DNA of 64,000 nt from Microbacteriaceae bacterium (GTDB lineage: Bacteria; Actinomycetota; Actinomycetes; Actinomycetales; Microbacteriaceae), in the NCBI GenBank assembly GCA_031177985.1, contig JAPSJW010000001.1, forward strand, positions 929,534 through 993,533, in the 5' to 3' direction. The notes under the pieces are model-generated. The model ran no database searches, was not told the DNA's origin, and saw only the letters and a list, made by a program, of their open reading frames with translations. Position 1 is the first letter of the stretch, and each line of letters opens with the position of its first letter. A program made the position numbers and the translations under genes. Shown here one piece after another: positions 1-7,382 of this stretch.

Positions 1-1
1 G

Positions 2-1090
2 CTGCAGGCCCGCACGGGCCTCTCCCGGTCGACCGTCGCCGCCCGCGTCGACCAGCTGCTGCGCGAGGGGCTCATCCGAGAGGGCGGCGTCGACGCCAAC
101 CTGCGTGGACGCCCGTCGACGGCGCTCGTCTTCGACGAGACCCGCGGAGCCGTGCTCGCGGCCGATCTCGGCGCCACCCACGCACGCGCGGCGGTGTGCG
201 ACCTCGGCGGACGCATCCTCGCCGAGCACGCGCAGGGCTTCGACATCCGTCAGGGGCCGGAGGCGTCGCTCGCCTGGCTCGAGGCCACCTGGCGGCAGCT
301 GGCGTCCTCGGCGGGCGAGCCGCGGATCCTCGGTGTCGGCCTCGGGGTCCCCGGTCCGGTGGACTTCACGAGCGGCCGACCCGAGAACCCGCCGATCATG
401 CCCGGCTGGCACGGCTATCCGGTGCGCGACGAGCTCGTGCGGCGCTTCGGCGTGCCCGCGTTCGTCGAGAACGACGCGAACGTCATGGCGCTCGGCGAGT
501 TCCATGCCGGCTTCAGCGGTGTGCCGTCGTTCCTGTTCGTCAAGGTGTCGACGGGCATCGGGGCGGGGATGGTCGTAGGCGGCGAGCTGCTGCGCGGCGC
601 CGACGGAGGCTCGGGCGACATCGGTCACATCCGGCTCGGGCATCCGGAGACCGGGCCGGTGTGCGCCTGCGGCGCTCGCGGATGCCTCGCGGCGTCGGCG
701 AGCGGAGGCGCGCTGGTGCGCAGGCTGTGCGAGGCCGGGCTCGACGCGACGACGACGCGGGATGCGGTGGAGCTCGCGCGCGGCGGCGAACCGCAGGCCG
801 TCGCGCTCGTCCGCGAGGCGGGGCTGCTGATCGGCGACGTGCTCGCAACGGCGGTGAGCCTGCTCAACCCGCGGGTGCTGGTTGTGGGGGGAGAGCTCGT
901 GCGCGCTCAGGACCACTTCATGTCGAGCCTGCGGGAGCGTCTGTACCAGCGCACTCAGCCGCTCGCGACGCGAAACCTGCGCATCCTGCCGAGCGCCCTC
1001 GGCACCAGGGCGGGAGTGATCGGCGCTGCGCGGCTGGGCATCGAGGAGCTCTTCTCACCCGAGGCCGTCGACCGCGCCCTCGCGGGCTGA
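2..1090 (+). CDS. ROK family transcriptional regulator, 5'-truncated by window edge
   Basis: The reading frame is open from base 2, so the true start lies outside the window; 362 residues are visible. The first visible residues are the end of a winged helix-turn-helix (TGLSRSTVAARVDQLL), followed by a ROK sugar-kinase-like domain. Seen motifs are the nucleotide-binding AADLGATHARAAV, the NDAN segment with the catalytic-position Asp, and the ROK zinc cluster CACGARGC. ROK repressors of this size usually sense a sugar or sugar phosphate. It is a clear paralogue of the complete ROK gene at 32295-33482 (both share NPPIMPGW). Its target genes are probably upstream and not visible. Confidence 0.9.
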   Translation: MQARTGLSRSTVAARVDQLLREGLIREGGVDANLRGRPSTALVFDETRGAVLAADLGATHARAAVCDLGGRILAEHAQGFDIRQGPEASLAWLEATWRQLASSAGEPRILGVGLGVPGPVDFTSGRPENPPIMPGWHGYPVRDELVRRFGVPAFVENDANVMALGEFHAGFSGVPSFLFVKVSTGIGAGMVVGGELLRGADGGSGDIGHIRLGHPETGPVCACGARGCLAASASGGALVRRLCEAGLDATTTRDAVELARGGEPQAVALVREAGLLIGDVLATAVSLLNPRVLVVGGELVRAQDHFMSSLRERLYQRTQPLATRNLRILPSALGTRAGVIGAARLGIEELFSPEAVDRALAG

Positions 1091-1156
1091 CGCCCGCACA
1101 CGCTGCGCCCTGTCAAGTGCGCGACGCGGCACCCGCCCGCAGGGCAGGCTCGTGCT

Positions 1157-1963
1157 GTGAGTCAGACAGCCAGAGATACCGCTTCGCGTGCCCAGGACTC
1201 GACCGCATTCCGGGTCGCCGCGCGACTCGGCTACGCCGTCAACGGGCTGCTCAACATCGTGATCGGCGGAATCGCACTCTCCGTCGCCGGCACCGGCGCC
1301 ACCGGTTCGGCGAATCCGGACGGCGCCCTAACCGGGCTCGCCGAGGCTCCAGGCGGGCAGGTGCTCATCTGGGTCATCGCCGTGGGAACGGCTGCGCTCG
1401 GTCTGTGGGAGCTGGCTTCGGCCATCCTCAGGCGCTCCTCGGGGGGCAAGCGCGCGTGGGCCGATCGTGCCAAGCACATCGGCAAGGCGATCACCTACTT
1501 GGCGATCTCCTCGATCGCGGTGCGGGTCGCCCTCAGCGGGTCCGGTGGCGGCGGCTCCCAGGAGGAGGACCTCACGTCGACGATCCTCGCGAACCCCGGC
1601 GGCGTCGTGCTCGTCGTCCTGATAGGCCTGCTCGCCCTCGGCGTCGGGGGCTACATGGTGGCCAAGGGTGCTCGCCGTAAGTTCCTCCAGGACGTCGCCC
1701 CGCCGGCCGGGGCGGCGCGGAAGGCGACGACCGCGCTCGGAATCGTCGGCTACATCGCACGCGGGATCGCGATCGCCGTCATCGGCATCCTCTTCATCAC
1801 CGCCGGCTTCACCGCGAATGCATCCGAAGCGGGCGGACTGGACGACGCACTCGCCGCGCTCGCGGCGCTCCCCTTCGGCCAGATCATCCTCGTCTGCATT
1901 GGAATCGGCTTCATCGCCTACGGCATCTACAGCGTCGTGCGCGCCCGGTACGCGAGGCTCTGA
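1157..1963 (+). CDS. DUF1206 domain-containing membrane protein
   Basis: A 268-residue integral membrane protein beginning at GTG. It carries three related units of about 75-80 residues, each with two membrane helices and a small Gly-rich turn, which is the organisation of DUF1206 proteins of actinobacteria. Six membrane segments are predicted by eye, with a Gly/Ser/Glu-rich loop near residues 130-140. There is no catalytic motif and the biochemical role is unknown. It stands alone: upstream lies the ROK gene on the same strand, and a short hairpin lies just downstream. Assignment to the family rests on the repeat pattern. Confidence 0.85.
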   Translation: MSQTARDTASRAQDSTAFRVAARLGYAVNGLLNIVIGGIALSVAGTGATGSANPDGALTGLAEAPGGQVLIWVIAVGTAALGLWELASAILRRSSGGKRAWADRAKHIGKAITYLAISSIAVRVALSGSGGGGSQEEDLTSTILANPGGVVLVVLIGLLALGVGGYMVAKGARRKFLQDVAPPAGAARKATTALGIVGYIARGIAIAVIGILFITAGFTANASEAGGLDDALAALAALPFGQIILVCIGIGFIAYGIYSVVRARYARL

Positions 1964-1993
1964 ACATGCTCGTCCTCTGCTTCAGCGAGCGGA

Positions 1994-2008
1994 GGGCTTG
2001 CGAAGCCC
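1994..2008 (+). terminator. Short hairpin after the DUF1206 gene
   Basis: Six-base arms GGGCTT (1994-1999) and AAGCCC (2003-2008) close a GCG loop. It lies 31 bases after the DUF1206 stop codon. There is no T-run, so it is a weak candidate terminator. Confidence 0.4.
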
Positions 2009-2025
2009 CAACGCGGGGACGTCGC

Positions 2026-2055
2026 GCATAGGAAGCCCGCAGGTGAGGCATAGGA
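2026..2055 (+). promoter_or_regulatory. Two GCATAGGA direct repeats, 22 bp apart
   Basis: GCATAGGA occurs at 2026-2033 and again at 2048-2055, exactly 22 bp apart, so on the same face of the helix. It lies 33 bp before the DUF3500 start. Phased direct repeats are typical sites for OmpR-type regulators. The same CATAG/CTATG core recurs, with 11 and 22 bp phasing, upstream of the OmpR-type gene at 37848 in this window. Confidence 0.45.
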
Positions 2056-2087
2056 GACGCATCGCGCGCTCGCAGAGCATCGTCGTC

Positions 2088-3344
2088 ATGAACCCACGAC
2101 ACCCCTTCCTCGGCCTCGGCATACCAGCGTCCGATGTCCCTTCGAGCCGCAGCAGCCGCGCCGGCCTCGCCATCGCCGCGGGGGCGACCACGCTCGCTCT
2201 CATGCTCACCAGCTGCGCGGGCGGAGCGTCCGTCGACGGCGGGAGCGCGACAACGACCTCCGCCGCGGCGACGCCCACCATCGCCAGCAGCGACGAGAAC
2301 ACCTCGACGACGACCGCCGAGACTCTCGCGGAGACGGCAGCAGCCGCACAACGCCTGCTGGAGACGTTGAGCGAGGAACAGCGCGAGCAGCTGCTTCATG
2401 ACTACGACGACGCCACCAGAACCACATCGTGGTCGAACTTCCCCGTCACGTTCGTGGAGCGCGCCGGACTCAACCTCTCGGAGCTGACGGGGGAGCAGCG
2501 CTCGGCCGCCATGGGGGTGCTCGCGGCGCTGCTGAGCCAGGACGCCTACGAGACCGTAGTCGGCATCATGGAGGGCGACGCCTACCTCCTCGAGAACAGC
2601 TCGAGCGGCGAGACGTCGCTCGGGCAGTACTACATCGCCTTCTTCGGCGACCCGACGGATGCCGATGCCTGGGAACTGCAGTTCGGCGGACACCACCTCG
2701 GCATCAACGCCACCCTCGACGGCGACGAGGAGGCGATCACGTTCGCCCCGACGCATCTCGGTGTGCAGCCCGCGGTCTATGCGAGCGCCGAGGGGGCGGA
2801 GGTGCAGCCGTTCTCGGGCATCTACGAGACGGCGTTCGCGTTCTACGACAGCCTCACCGACGAGCAGAAGGCCGACCTCTACCAGGGGTCGGAGATCGCG
2901 AGCATGGTGTGCGCCCCGGGTGACACGTGCTCCTACCCGACTGGCACCGGCCTCGCGGGTTCCGAGCTGACCGACGAGCAGAAGCAGCTGCTGCTCGACG
3001 TCATCGCGAACTGGGCAGGTCTCGCAGACGAGCAGACGACGGCCGACGCGCTCGCGGCGATCGCCGAAACACTCGACGAGACCTACATCGACTGGTCCGG
3101 CGCGACGGTCTACGACATGACGCAGGGGAACGGCATCTACTTCCAGATCTCGGGTCCTGACGTCTACATCGAGTTCGCCTCGCAGAAGGGATCAGCGGGC
3201 GCAGACGTCGACGGCGTCATCACGGCGGGGTGGGGCCACGTGCACACCATCTACCGCGACCCCTCGAACGACTACGCCGACAGTGTCGAGCAGCAGGAGG
3301 CCAGTGGGCTGGGCGGCCCCGGTGGCGGCCCCGCGGGCGGGTGA
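2088..3344 (+). CDS. DUF3500 domain-containing lipoprotein
   Basis: The 418-residue product starts at ATG 2088. An N-terminal segment with Arg followed by a hydrophobic helix ends in a lipobox-like LTSC near residues 40-43, so it is probably a secreted lipoprotein. A Ser/Thr/Ala-rich linker follows to about residue 75. The rest matches the DUF3500 architecture: helices with repeated LTxEQ segments, the FGGHHLGIN motif near residue 205, and a C-terminal GWGHVHTIYRDPSNDY motif. Family members are extracytoplasmic proteins of unknown activity; the conserved His pairs could bind a metal (inference). No convincing ribosome-binding site precedes the ATG. It ends with a Gly/Pro-rich tail. Confidence 0.85.
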   Translation: MNPRHPFLGLGIPASDVPSSRSSRAGLAIAAGATTLALMLTSCAGGASVDGGSATTTSAAATPTIASSDENTSTTTAETLAETAAAAQRLLETLSEEQREQLLHDYDDATRTTSWSNFPVTFVERAGLNLSELTGEQRSAAMGVLAALLSQDAYETVVGIMEGDAYLLENSSSGETSLGQYYIAFFGDPTDADAWELQFGGHHLGINATLDGDEEAITFAPTHLGVQPAVYASAEGAEVQPFSGIYETAFAFYDSLTDEQKADLYQGSEIASMVCAPGDTCSYPTGTGLAGSELTDEQKQLLLDVIANWAGLADEQTTADALAAIAETLDETYIDWSGATVYDMTQGNGIYFQISGPDVYIEFASQKGSAGADVDGVITAGWGHVHTIYRDPSNDYADSVEQQEASGLGGPGGGPAGG

Positions 3345-3472
3345 ATCCACGGTCGGATCGATTCTCGCGAGTCGCTGTCAGACGCTTCCTACGGCTGCGC
3401 GCCGGCACGGATGTCAGTGGTCGCGTCTACGTTGGAAGAAAACGTGCGACACGCCGAAACACTAGATGTAGG

Positions 3473-3494
3473 GGAATGACACGACTGTCATTCC
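3473..3494. promoter_or_regulatory. Perfect 9-4-9 operator palindrome
   Basis: GGAATGACA (3473-3481), spacer CGAC, then TGTCATTCC (3486-3494) form a perfect inverted repeat. The left arm contains the -35 hexamer of the peptide-gene promoter and the right arm fills the spacer, so a protein bound here would block RNA polymerase. Two further TGTCA half-sites lie upstream at 3376 and 3412. The cognate regulator is not identifiable from this window. Confidence 0.75.
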
Positions 3495-3505
3495 GGTTAT
3501 ATAGT
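3476..3505 (+). promoter_or_regulatory. Sigma-70-type promoter of the small peptide gene
   Basis: The -35 is ATGACA (3476-3481, five of six to consensus), the spacer is 18 bp, and the -10 is TATAGT (3500-3505, five of six). This is the best consensus promoter in the window. Transcription is expected to start near 3512, leaving a leader of about 40 bases with a strong ribosome-binding site. Confidence 0.8.
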
Positions 3506-3552
3506 GGGACGCACCGCAGAAGCGGTACTCGACAGACTTAGAGGAGGATCAG

Positions 3553-3636
3553 GTGGACAACGAGAACGACACCGTCGGCGGCTACGCAGTTCCGGTCGAC
3601 CCGATGGATCTCCTGCAGTGCGACAGCTGCCAGTAG
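3553..3636 (+). CDS. Small orphan peptide, 27 residues, C-terminal CxxC
   Basis: A GTG start at 3553 is preceded at good spacing by GGAGG in a purine-rich leader (3541-3552), and a TAG stop follows 27 codons later. The peptide is acidic at the N-terminus, has a GGYAVPVDP middle and ends DPMDLLQCDSCQ, with cysteines at positions 23 and 26. It is a separate transcription unit: a near-consensus promoter with a perfect operator lies upstream, and a strong hairpin terminator lies 34 bases after the stop. I do not recognise the family. It could be a ribosomally made peptide precursor, a metal- or thiol-binding micropeptide, or a Cys-rich leader peptide. No maturation enzyme, transporter or protease gene is adjacent, and the next gene downstream encodes only a 75-residue membrane protein. 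Confidence 0.7.
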   Translation: MDNENDTVGGYAVPVDPMDLLQCDSCQ

Positions 3637-3668
3637 GCACCTCCCGCACTCGCGAGATTTAGCGCAGG

Positions 3669-3699
3669 AGCCCCCGACACCGAGAAGGTGCCGGGGGCT
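3669..3699 (+). terminator. Strong intrinsic terminator of the peptide gene
   Basis: A 13-base left arm (3669-3681) pairs with 3687-3699 with one A-C mismatch; the loop is GAGAA. A TCTTC tract follows. This is one of the strongest hairpins in the window. GGCACC at 3636-3641, overlapping the peptide stop codon, could alternatively pair with GGTGCC at 3687-3692. Confidence 0.85.
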
Positions 3700-3773
3700 T
3701 CTTCATGTCCCGCAACCCCTCGCGCGGTTCACGAGCTGCTGCCTACCGTGGATCAGGAAACGAGGGAGGAACC

Positions 3774-4001
3774 GTGCGCGGGAAGACGGTCATCATCGTC
3801 GGGGCGATTCTGTTCGTGCTGGGCGTCACGGCGCCGATCTGGCTGCCTTTCGTGGTCCCGGCGGCGAGCGACGACATCGAGGGGGCGGTGCGCGGCGCGT
3901 CGCTCTGGATCGCCGCGATCCTGGGGGCAGGTGGCGCGTCCCTCGCCGTCTGGGGTGTCGTCGGGATGAGGCGCAGCCGCGCGGAGCGCGACGGGCGCTG
4001 A
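3774..4001 (+). CDS. Small two-helix membrane protein
   Basis: A 75-residue hypothetical protein starting at GTG 3774, chosen because GGAGG lies six bases upstream. Hydrophobic segments at about residues 4-24 and 42-64 predict two membrane helices, with a short outside loop (PAASDDIEG) and a basic C-terminal tail (MRRSRAERDGR). No family is recognised. The gene follows the terminator of the small peptide gene, so any link to that gene would depend on read-through. It is convergent with the ABC permease gene downstream. Confidence 0.65.
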   Translation: MRGKTVIIVGAILFVLGVTAPIWLPFVVPAASDDIEGAVRGASLWIAAILGAGGASLAVWGVVGMRRSRAERDGR

Positions 4002-4047
4002 GCTGCGACAGCAAGAGGCCCGGTCGCGCTGAGGACGACAGGCCCCA

Positions 4048-4824
4048 TCACCGGGAGAGGTTCCGGTAGGCGTGCGCCGACAGGGGCAGCAGCACTGCCG
4101 TGAGCGCGAGCGGCCAGAGCAGGGCGAGGGGAAGCGCCCACTCCGCGAGGATGCCGCCCGAGACGCCGGTCGGGTTGCCGAACAGCTGGCGCACCGCCGT
4201 GGCGGTGGCCGACAGCGGGTTCCACTCCGCCACCGCCGCGAGCCCGGCAGGCAGCCGCTCCGGTGAGACGAAGACGGTCGACACGAAGCCGACCGGCCAC
4301 ATCACCATCCCGATGGCGACCTGCGCGGGCCCCTTGAGCGTCAGCGCGAAGAACACGCCGACCCACAGCAGGGCGAAGCGGAGCCAGAGGAGCAGCAGCA
4401 GCCCCAGGAGGATCGCCGCGGGTGAGGCGGATGCCCGCCAGCCGAGCAGGAGACCCACGGCCAGCAGCAGTGCGAACTCGATCGCCGACATCAGCAGATC
4501 GGCGCCCCCTCGCCCGAGCACGATGCCCGAACTGTTCATCGGCATGGCGCGGAGGCGGTCGGTGATGCCGCGCGTCGCATCCGCCGTCATCGCCGTCTGC
4601 GTGGAGCTCAAGCCGAACAGCACAGTGAGGGTGAGCAGGCCAGGCACCAGGTAGCCGATGTAGTCGTCGCCCCCGGGCACGACGATCGAGCCGCCGAACA
4701 GCACACCGAAGATCAGCAGCTGCATGACGGAGAAGACCAGGTTCAGCAGGGGTGTCGCGGGCTGGCGGATCCAGCGGAGCAGCTCCCGCTGGGTGAGCAG
4801 GCCGCCTGAGCGGAGGGCGTTCAT
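4048..4824 (-). CDS. ABC-2 type transporter permease
   Basis: A 258-residue permease with about six membrane helices and the ABC-2 arrangement seen in daunorubicin-type exporters: a cytoplasmic N-terminus (LLTQRELLRWIRQPATPLLN), a first helix pair, a cytoplasmic MTADATRGITDRLRAMPMN segment, then four helices. It pairs with the ATPase gene at 4821, and the two overlap by four bases (ATGA), so they are translationally coupled. Predicted role is export of a drug-like or lipid substrate at the cytoplasmic membrane. The substrate cannot be inferred. A divergent MerR-type gene upstream of the ATPase is the likely regulator. Confidence 0.88.
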   Translation of the reverse strand: MNALRSGGLLTQRELLRWIRQPATPLLNLVFSVMQLLIFGVLFGGSIVVPGGDDYIGYLVPGLLTLTVLFGLSSTQTAMTADATRGITDRLRAMPMNSSGIVLGRGGADLLMSAIEFALLLAVGLLLGWRASASPAAILLGLLLLLWLRFALLWVGVFFALTLKGPAQVAIGMVMWPVGFVSTVFVSPERLPAGLAAVAEWNPLSATATAVRQLFGNPTGVSGGILAEWALPLALLWPLALTAVLLPLSAHAYRNLSR

Positions 4825-5765
4825 CGGAGTTCCTTGTCTGTCAGGGCGAGGAAGACCTCGTCGAGAGTGGGGCGACGCAGCAGCACGTCCTCCGGCGTCA
4901 CGCCGCTGCGTTCGAGTGCCGCGAGCACTGCGAGGAGAGTGCGCGGACCGCCGGAGGCGTCCACCGTCGCCGTCGAGCGCTCCGCGTCGACGGACGTGCC
5001 GTCGAAACCCTCGAGCGCTGCCTCCGCGGTGTCGAGGGATCCGGCGGGCAGAGTGACGACGATCCGGTCGGGCCCGAGCCTGCGCTTGAGGGTGTCCGGC
5101 GCATCCGAGGCGAGCACCCGGCCGGCGCCGAGCACCGTGATGCGATCGGCGAGGTGGTCCGCCTCATCGAGGTACTGGGTGGTGAGCAGCACCGCGGTGC
5201 CGTCGTGGGCGATCCTGCGTACCGCCGACCACACCTCGGCTCTCGCCCGCGGGTCGAGCCCCGTGGTCGGCTCGTCGAGGAACAGCAGCGCCGGACGCCG
5301 CAGCAGCGTCACGGCGATGTCGAGCTTGCGCCTCATGCCGCCCGAGTAGGTCGACACGGAGCGGTCCGCGGCGTCCTCCAGGTCGAATCGGCCGAGCAGC
5401 TCAGTCGCTCGGCGAGTCGCGTCCCCGCGAGAGACTCCGCCGAGCCGGGCGAACAGCACGAGGTTCTGGCGGCCGCTCAGCACCTCGTCGACGGCCGCGG
5501 TCTGCCCGACCAGCCCGATCGCCGAGCGGACGCCGCGCGCATCGGTGAGCAGGTCGTGCCCGGCGATCGTCGCGCGCCCTGCGTCCGGTCGCAGCAGGGT
5601 CGCGAGCACCCGTACCGCCGTGCTCTTGCCTGCCCCGTTCGGCCCGAGCAGTCCGTGGATGCTTCCGGCTGGAAGGGTGAGATCGAGGCCATCGAGGGCC
5701 GGCACGCCTCGATACCTCTTCGTGAGTCCTACTGCGTCGAGTACATCGGTCATGCCTTCAACCAT
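4821..5765 (-). CDS. ABC transporter ATP-binding protein (DrrA-like)
   Basis: A 314-residue ATPase. Walker A is GLLGPNGAGKST, the signature is YSGGMRRK, and Walker B is LLFLDEPTTGLD, followed by the H-loop-region LLTTQYLDEADHLADRI. The C-terminal extension of about 90 residues is typical of DrrA-type subunits of antibiotic and lipid exporters. Start 5765 was chosen because AAGGAGG lies nine bases upstream; an internal ATG at 5753 is a possible alternative. It forms an operon with the permease gene and is divergent from the double-MerR gene at 5853. Confidence 0.9.
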   Translation of the reverse strand: MVEGMTDVLDAVGLTKRYRGVPALDGLDLTLPAGSIHGLLGPNGAGKSTAVRVLATLLRPDAGRATIAGHDLLTDARGVRSAIGLVGQTAAVDEVLSGRQNLVLFARLGGVSRGDATRRATELLGRFDLEDAADRSVSTYSGGMRRKLDIAVTLLRRPALLFLDEPTTGLDPRARAEVWSAVRRIAHDGTAVLLTTQYLDEADHLADRITVLGAGRVLASDAPDTLKRRLGPDRIVVTLPAGSLDTAEAALEGFDGTSVDAERSTATVDASGGPRTLLAVLAALERSGVTPEDVLLRRPTLDEVFLALTDKELR

Positions 5766-5852
5766 TCCATTGAACCTCCTTGTGGAGAGTTGGCCGGCGC
5801 AAGTGCTGAAGCGCGACGCCGCAACCCTCCAATCGGGGTGCAGACTGTCGGC

Positions 5853-6551
5853 ATGAAGACCACCGAGGTCGCCGCTGCCGTGGGCGTCTCGCCCCAGCAG
5901 ATCCGCAACTACCTCGATGAGCGCGTGCTGCCGCCCGCACCCCGCACCGCATCCGGCTATCGAGTGCTCGATGACCGGCATGTCGCCGCGGGGCTCGCCC
6001 TCCGCGCGCTCGGCGCCGCCTACGGCTGGCGTCTCGCGAAGCTGCTGATGGTCGCGATTCACGACGGGCGCCTCGCCGAGGGTCTCGTCGCGCTCGATGA
6101 GAGCGTCGCCGCCCTGCATTCCGAGCGGATGCGCATCGCCGAGACGATGGACGCCTTCGAACGACTCCGTGACCAGCCCCGCGAGCCGGTGCGCGGCGGA
6201 CCCCTCTCGATCGGCGAGCTGGCCGGGCGGCTGCGGCTGCGTCGCTCCGCACTGCGGGTCTGGGAGAGGGAGGGGCTGCTGCGCCCGCAGAAGGACCCGC
6301 GGACCGGGTACCGCTTCTACACCGCGGATGACGTGCGTGACGCGCAGACGGTGCTGCTGCTGCGAGGCGGCGGCTACCGGCTCGCCGCCATCGCCGCGGT
6401 GCTCGAGGGGCTGCGTCGCGGGGGCGGTCAACAGAGGGTCCGCGAGGCGCTCGAGCGCCGACGGGAGGCGCTGCTCGCAGTGAGCGCCGCCCGGCTTCGG
6501 GCATCCGCCCTGCTGGCGCGCTACCTGGAACTAGCTGATATTGAACTATGA
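5853..6551 (+). CDS. MerR family regulator with two MerR domains
   Basis: A 232-residue protein with two MerR-type DNA-binding domains in one chain. The first spans residues 1-70 (TEVAAAVGVSPQQIRNYLDE ... GYRVLDDRH). The second begins near residue 117 (LSIGELAGRLRLRRSALRVW ... GYRFYTADDVRDAQ) and runs to about 185, followed by an Arg-rich C-terminal helix. MerR proteins normally have one such domain plus a dimerisation helix. It is divergent from the DrrA-type exporter operon, which it probably controls. A CAGACT hexamer ends six bases before the ATG, which suggests a leaderless transcript. Confidence 0.85.
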   Translation: MKTTEVAAAVGVSPQQIRNYLDERVLPPAPRTASGYRVLDDRHVAAGLALRALGAAYGWRLAKLLMVAIHDGRLAEGLVALDESVAALHSERMRIAETMDAFERLRDQPREPVRGGPLSIGELAGRLRLRRSALRVWEREGLLRPQKDPRTGYRFYTADDVRDAQTVLLLRGGGYRLAAIAAVLEGLRRGGGQQRVREALERRREALLAVSAARLRASALLARYLELADIEL

Positions 6552-6585
6552 GGTTCACTATGCAATAGTGAACCTTATGGTTCAA
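6541..6585. promoter_or_regulatory. 45-bp near-perfect dyad over the ArsR start codon
   Basis: The core AGGTTCACTAT (6551-6561), spacer GCA, ATAGTGAACCT (6565-6575) is perfect. The symmetry continues outward to TTGAAC (6541-6546) and GTTCAA (6580-6585) with only two mismatched pairs (6547/6579 and 6550/6576). The element contains four GGTTCA-type half-sites and includes the ATG at 6577 of the ArsR-type gene, so repressor binding would stop its own transcription. Confidence 0.8.
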
Positions 6586-6912
6586 CAAGTCGAACTCGAC
6601 CGCACCTTCGCGGCTCTCGCCGACTCGACGCGGCGCGACATCCTGATGCGCCTCGGTGAGGGGCCGGCGACCGTCGGCGAGCTCGCCGAGCCCACCGGGA
6701 TGACGATCACCGGACTCGCCAAGCACGTGCGCGTGCTCGAAGAGGCAGGGCTCGTCGAGACCGAGAAGGTCGGACGCACACGGCAGTGCCGCCTCGGCGC
6801 CGCGCGATTGGAGGACGCCATGACCTGGATCGCGTACTACCAGCGTCTCTGGGAGCGCCGGCTCGACGGGCTCGACGCCTACTTCACCCTCAAGAAAGGA
6901 ACCGAACAATGA
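6577..6912 (+). CDS. ArsR-family winged-helix regulator
   Basis: A 111-residue helix-turn-helix protein. The recognition region is TVGELAEPTGMTITGLAKHV, followed by the wing LVETEKVGRTRQCRL. There is no ArsR metal-binding CxC motif, so it is of the metal-independent type often paired with SRPBCC proteins. ATG 6577 was chosen because it starts the conserved LDRTFAALADSTRRDIL segment. A 45-bp palindrome covers the start region and implies autorepression. The gene overlaps the following SRPBCC gene by ATGA. Confidence 0.88.
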   Translation: MVQQVELDRTFAALADSTRRDILMRLGEGPATVGELAEPTGMTITGLAKHVRVLEEAGLVETEKVGRTRQCRLGAARLEDAMTWIAYYQRLWERRLDGLDAYFTLKKGTEQ

Positions 6913-7382
6913 CGACCGAGACCACCCACAGCCTGCGCCTCGAGCGCTTCCTGCCCGCGACGCCCGAGGAGGTGTTCGACGCCTACACCGACCCCGAGCA
7001 GCAGAAGATCTGGTTCAGCATCCTCGACGAGGAGCCGGGCGTCGTGGAGATCGACGTCGACCTCCGGGTCGGCGGCAAGCAGCACTCCGTCTGGGGGCCG
7101 AGCCGCGATCACCTGTACACCGAGACGAACGTCTTCGAGCTCATCGAGCGGCCGCATCGGATCGTCGCCACCTCCACGGGCACGGCCCCCGAGATGCCCG
7201 GCGTGGAGATGGAGACCCACATCGACGTGACGTTCGAGGAGAAGGACGGCGGCACCCTCATGACCGTCGTGCAGACCGGCTTCCCGACCGAGGAACTGCG
7301 CGACTTCTTCTCGGGCATGGTCTGGATCGGCGCCTTCGACCGCATCGAGGCATACCTGGTGCGACGCAGAGCGGAGGCATGA
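6909..7382 (+). CDS. SRPBCC (AHSA1-like) domain protein
   Basis: A 157-residue single-domain protein of the START/Bet v1-like SRPBCC fold. The N-terminal LERFLPATPEEVFDAYTDPE and the C-terminal GGTLMTVVQTGFP ... GAFDRIEAYL are the typical first strand/helix and last long helix of AHSA1-type proteins. The fold usually binds a hydrophobic ligand; no catalytic residues can be assigned. It overlaps the ArsR gene before it and the DUF998 gene after it (ATGA at both junctions), so the three genes form one coupled operon. ArsR/SRPBCC pairs are common in actinobacteria. Confidence 0.85.
   Translation: MTTETTHSLRLERFLPATPEEVFDAYTDPEQQKIWFSILDEEPGVVEIDVDLRVGGKQHSVWGPSRDHLYTETNVFELIERPHRIVATSTGTAPEMPGVEMETHIDVTFEEKDGGTLMTVVQTGFPTEELRDFFSGMVWIGAFDRIEAYLVRRRAEA

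Noticed and set aside
3553..3636. Calling the 27-residue peptide a mycofactocin, lasso or thiopeptide precursor
   Set aside because: The C-terminal sequence does not match the conserved ends of those precursors, and no radical SAM, cyclase or dehydratase gene is in the neighbourhood.
3670..3773. Treating the peptide gene only as a leader of the downstream membrane protein gene
   Set aside because: The terminator is strong and the downstream gene has its own ribosome-binding site; the alternative pairing is only six bases, so this is kept as a separate low-weight idea.
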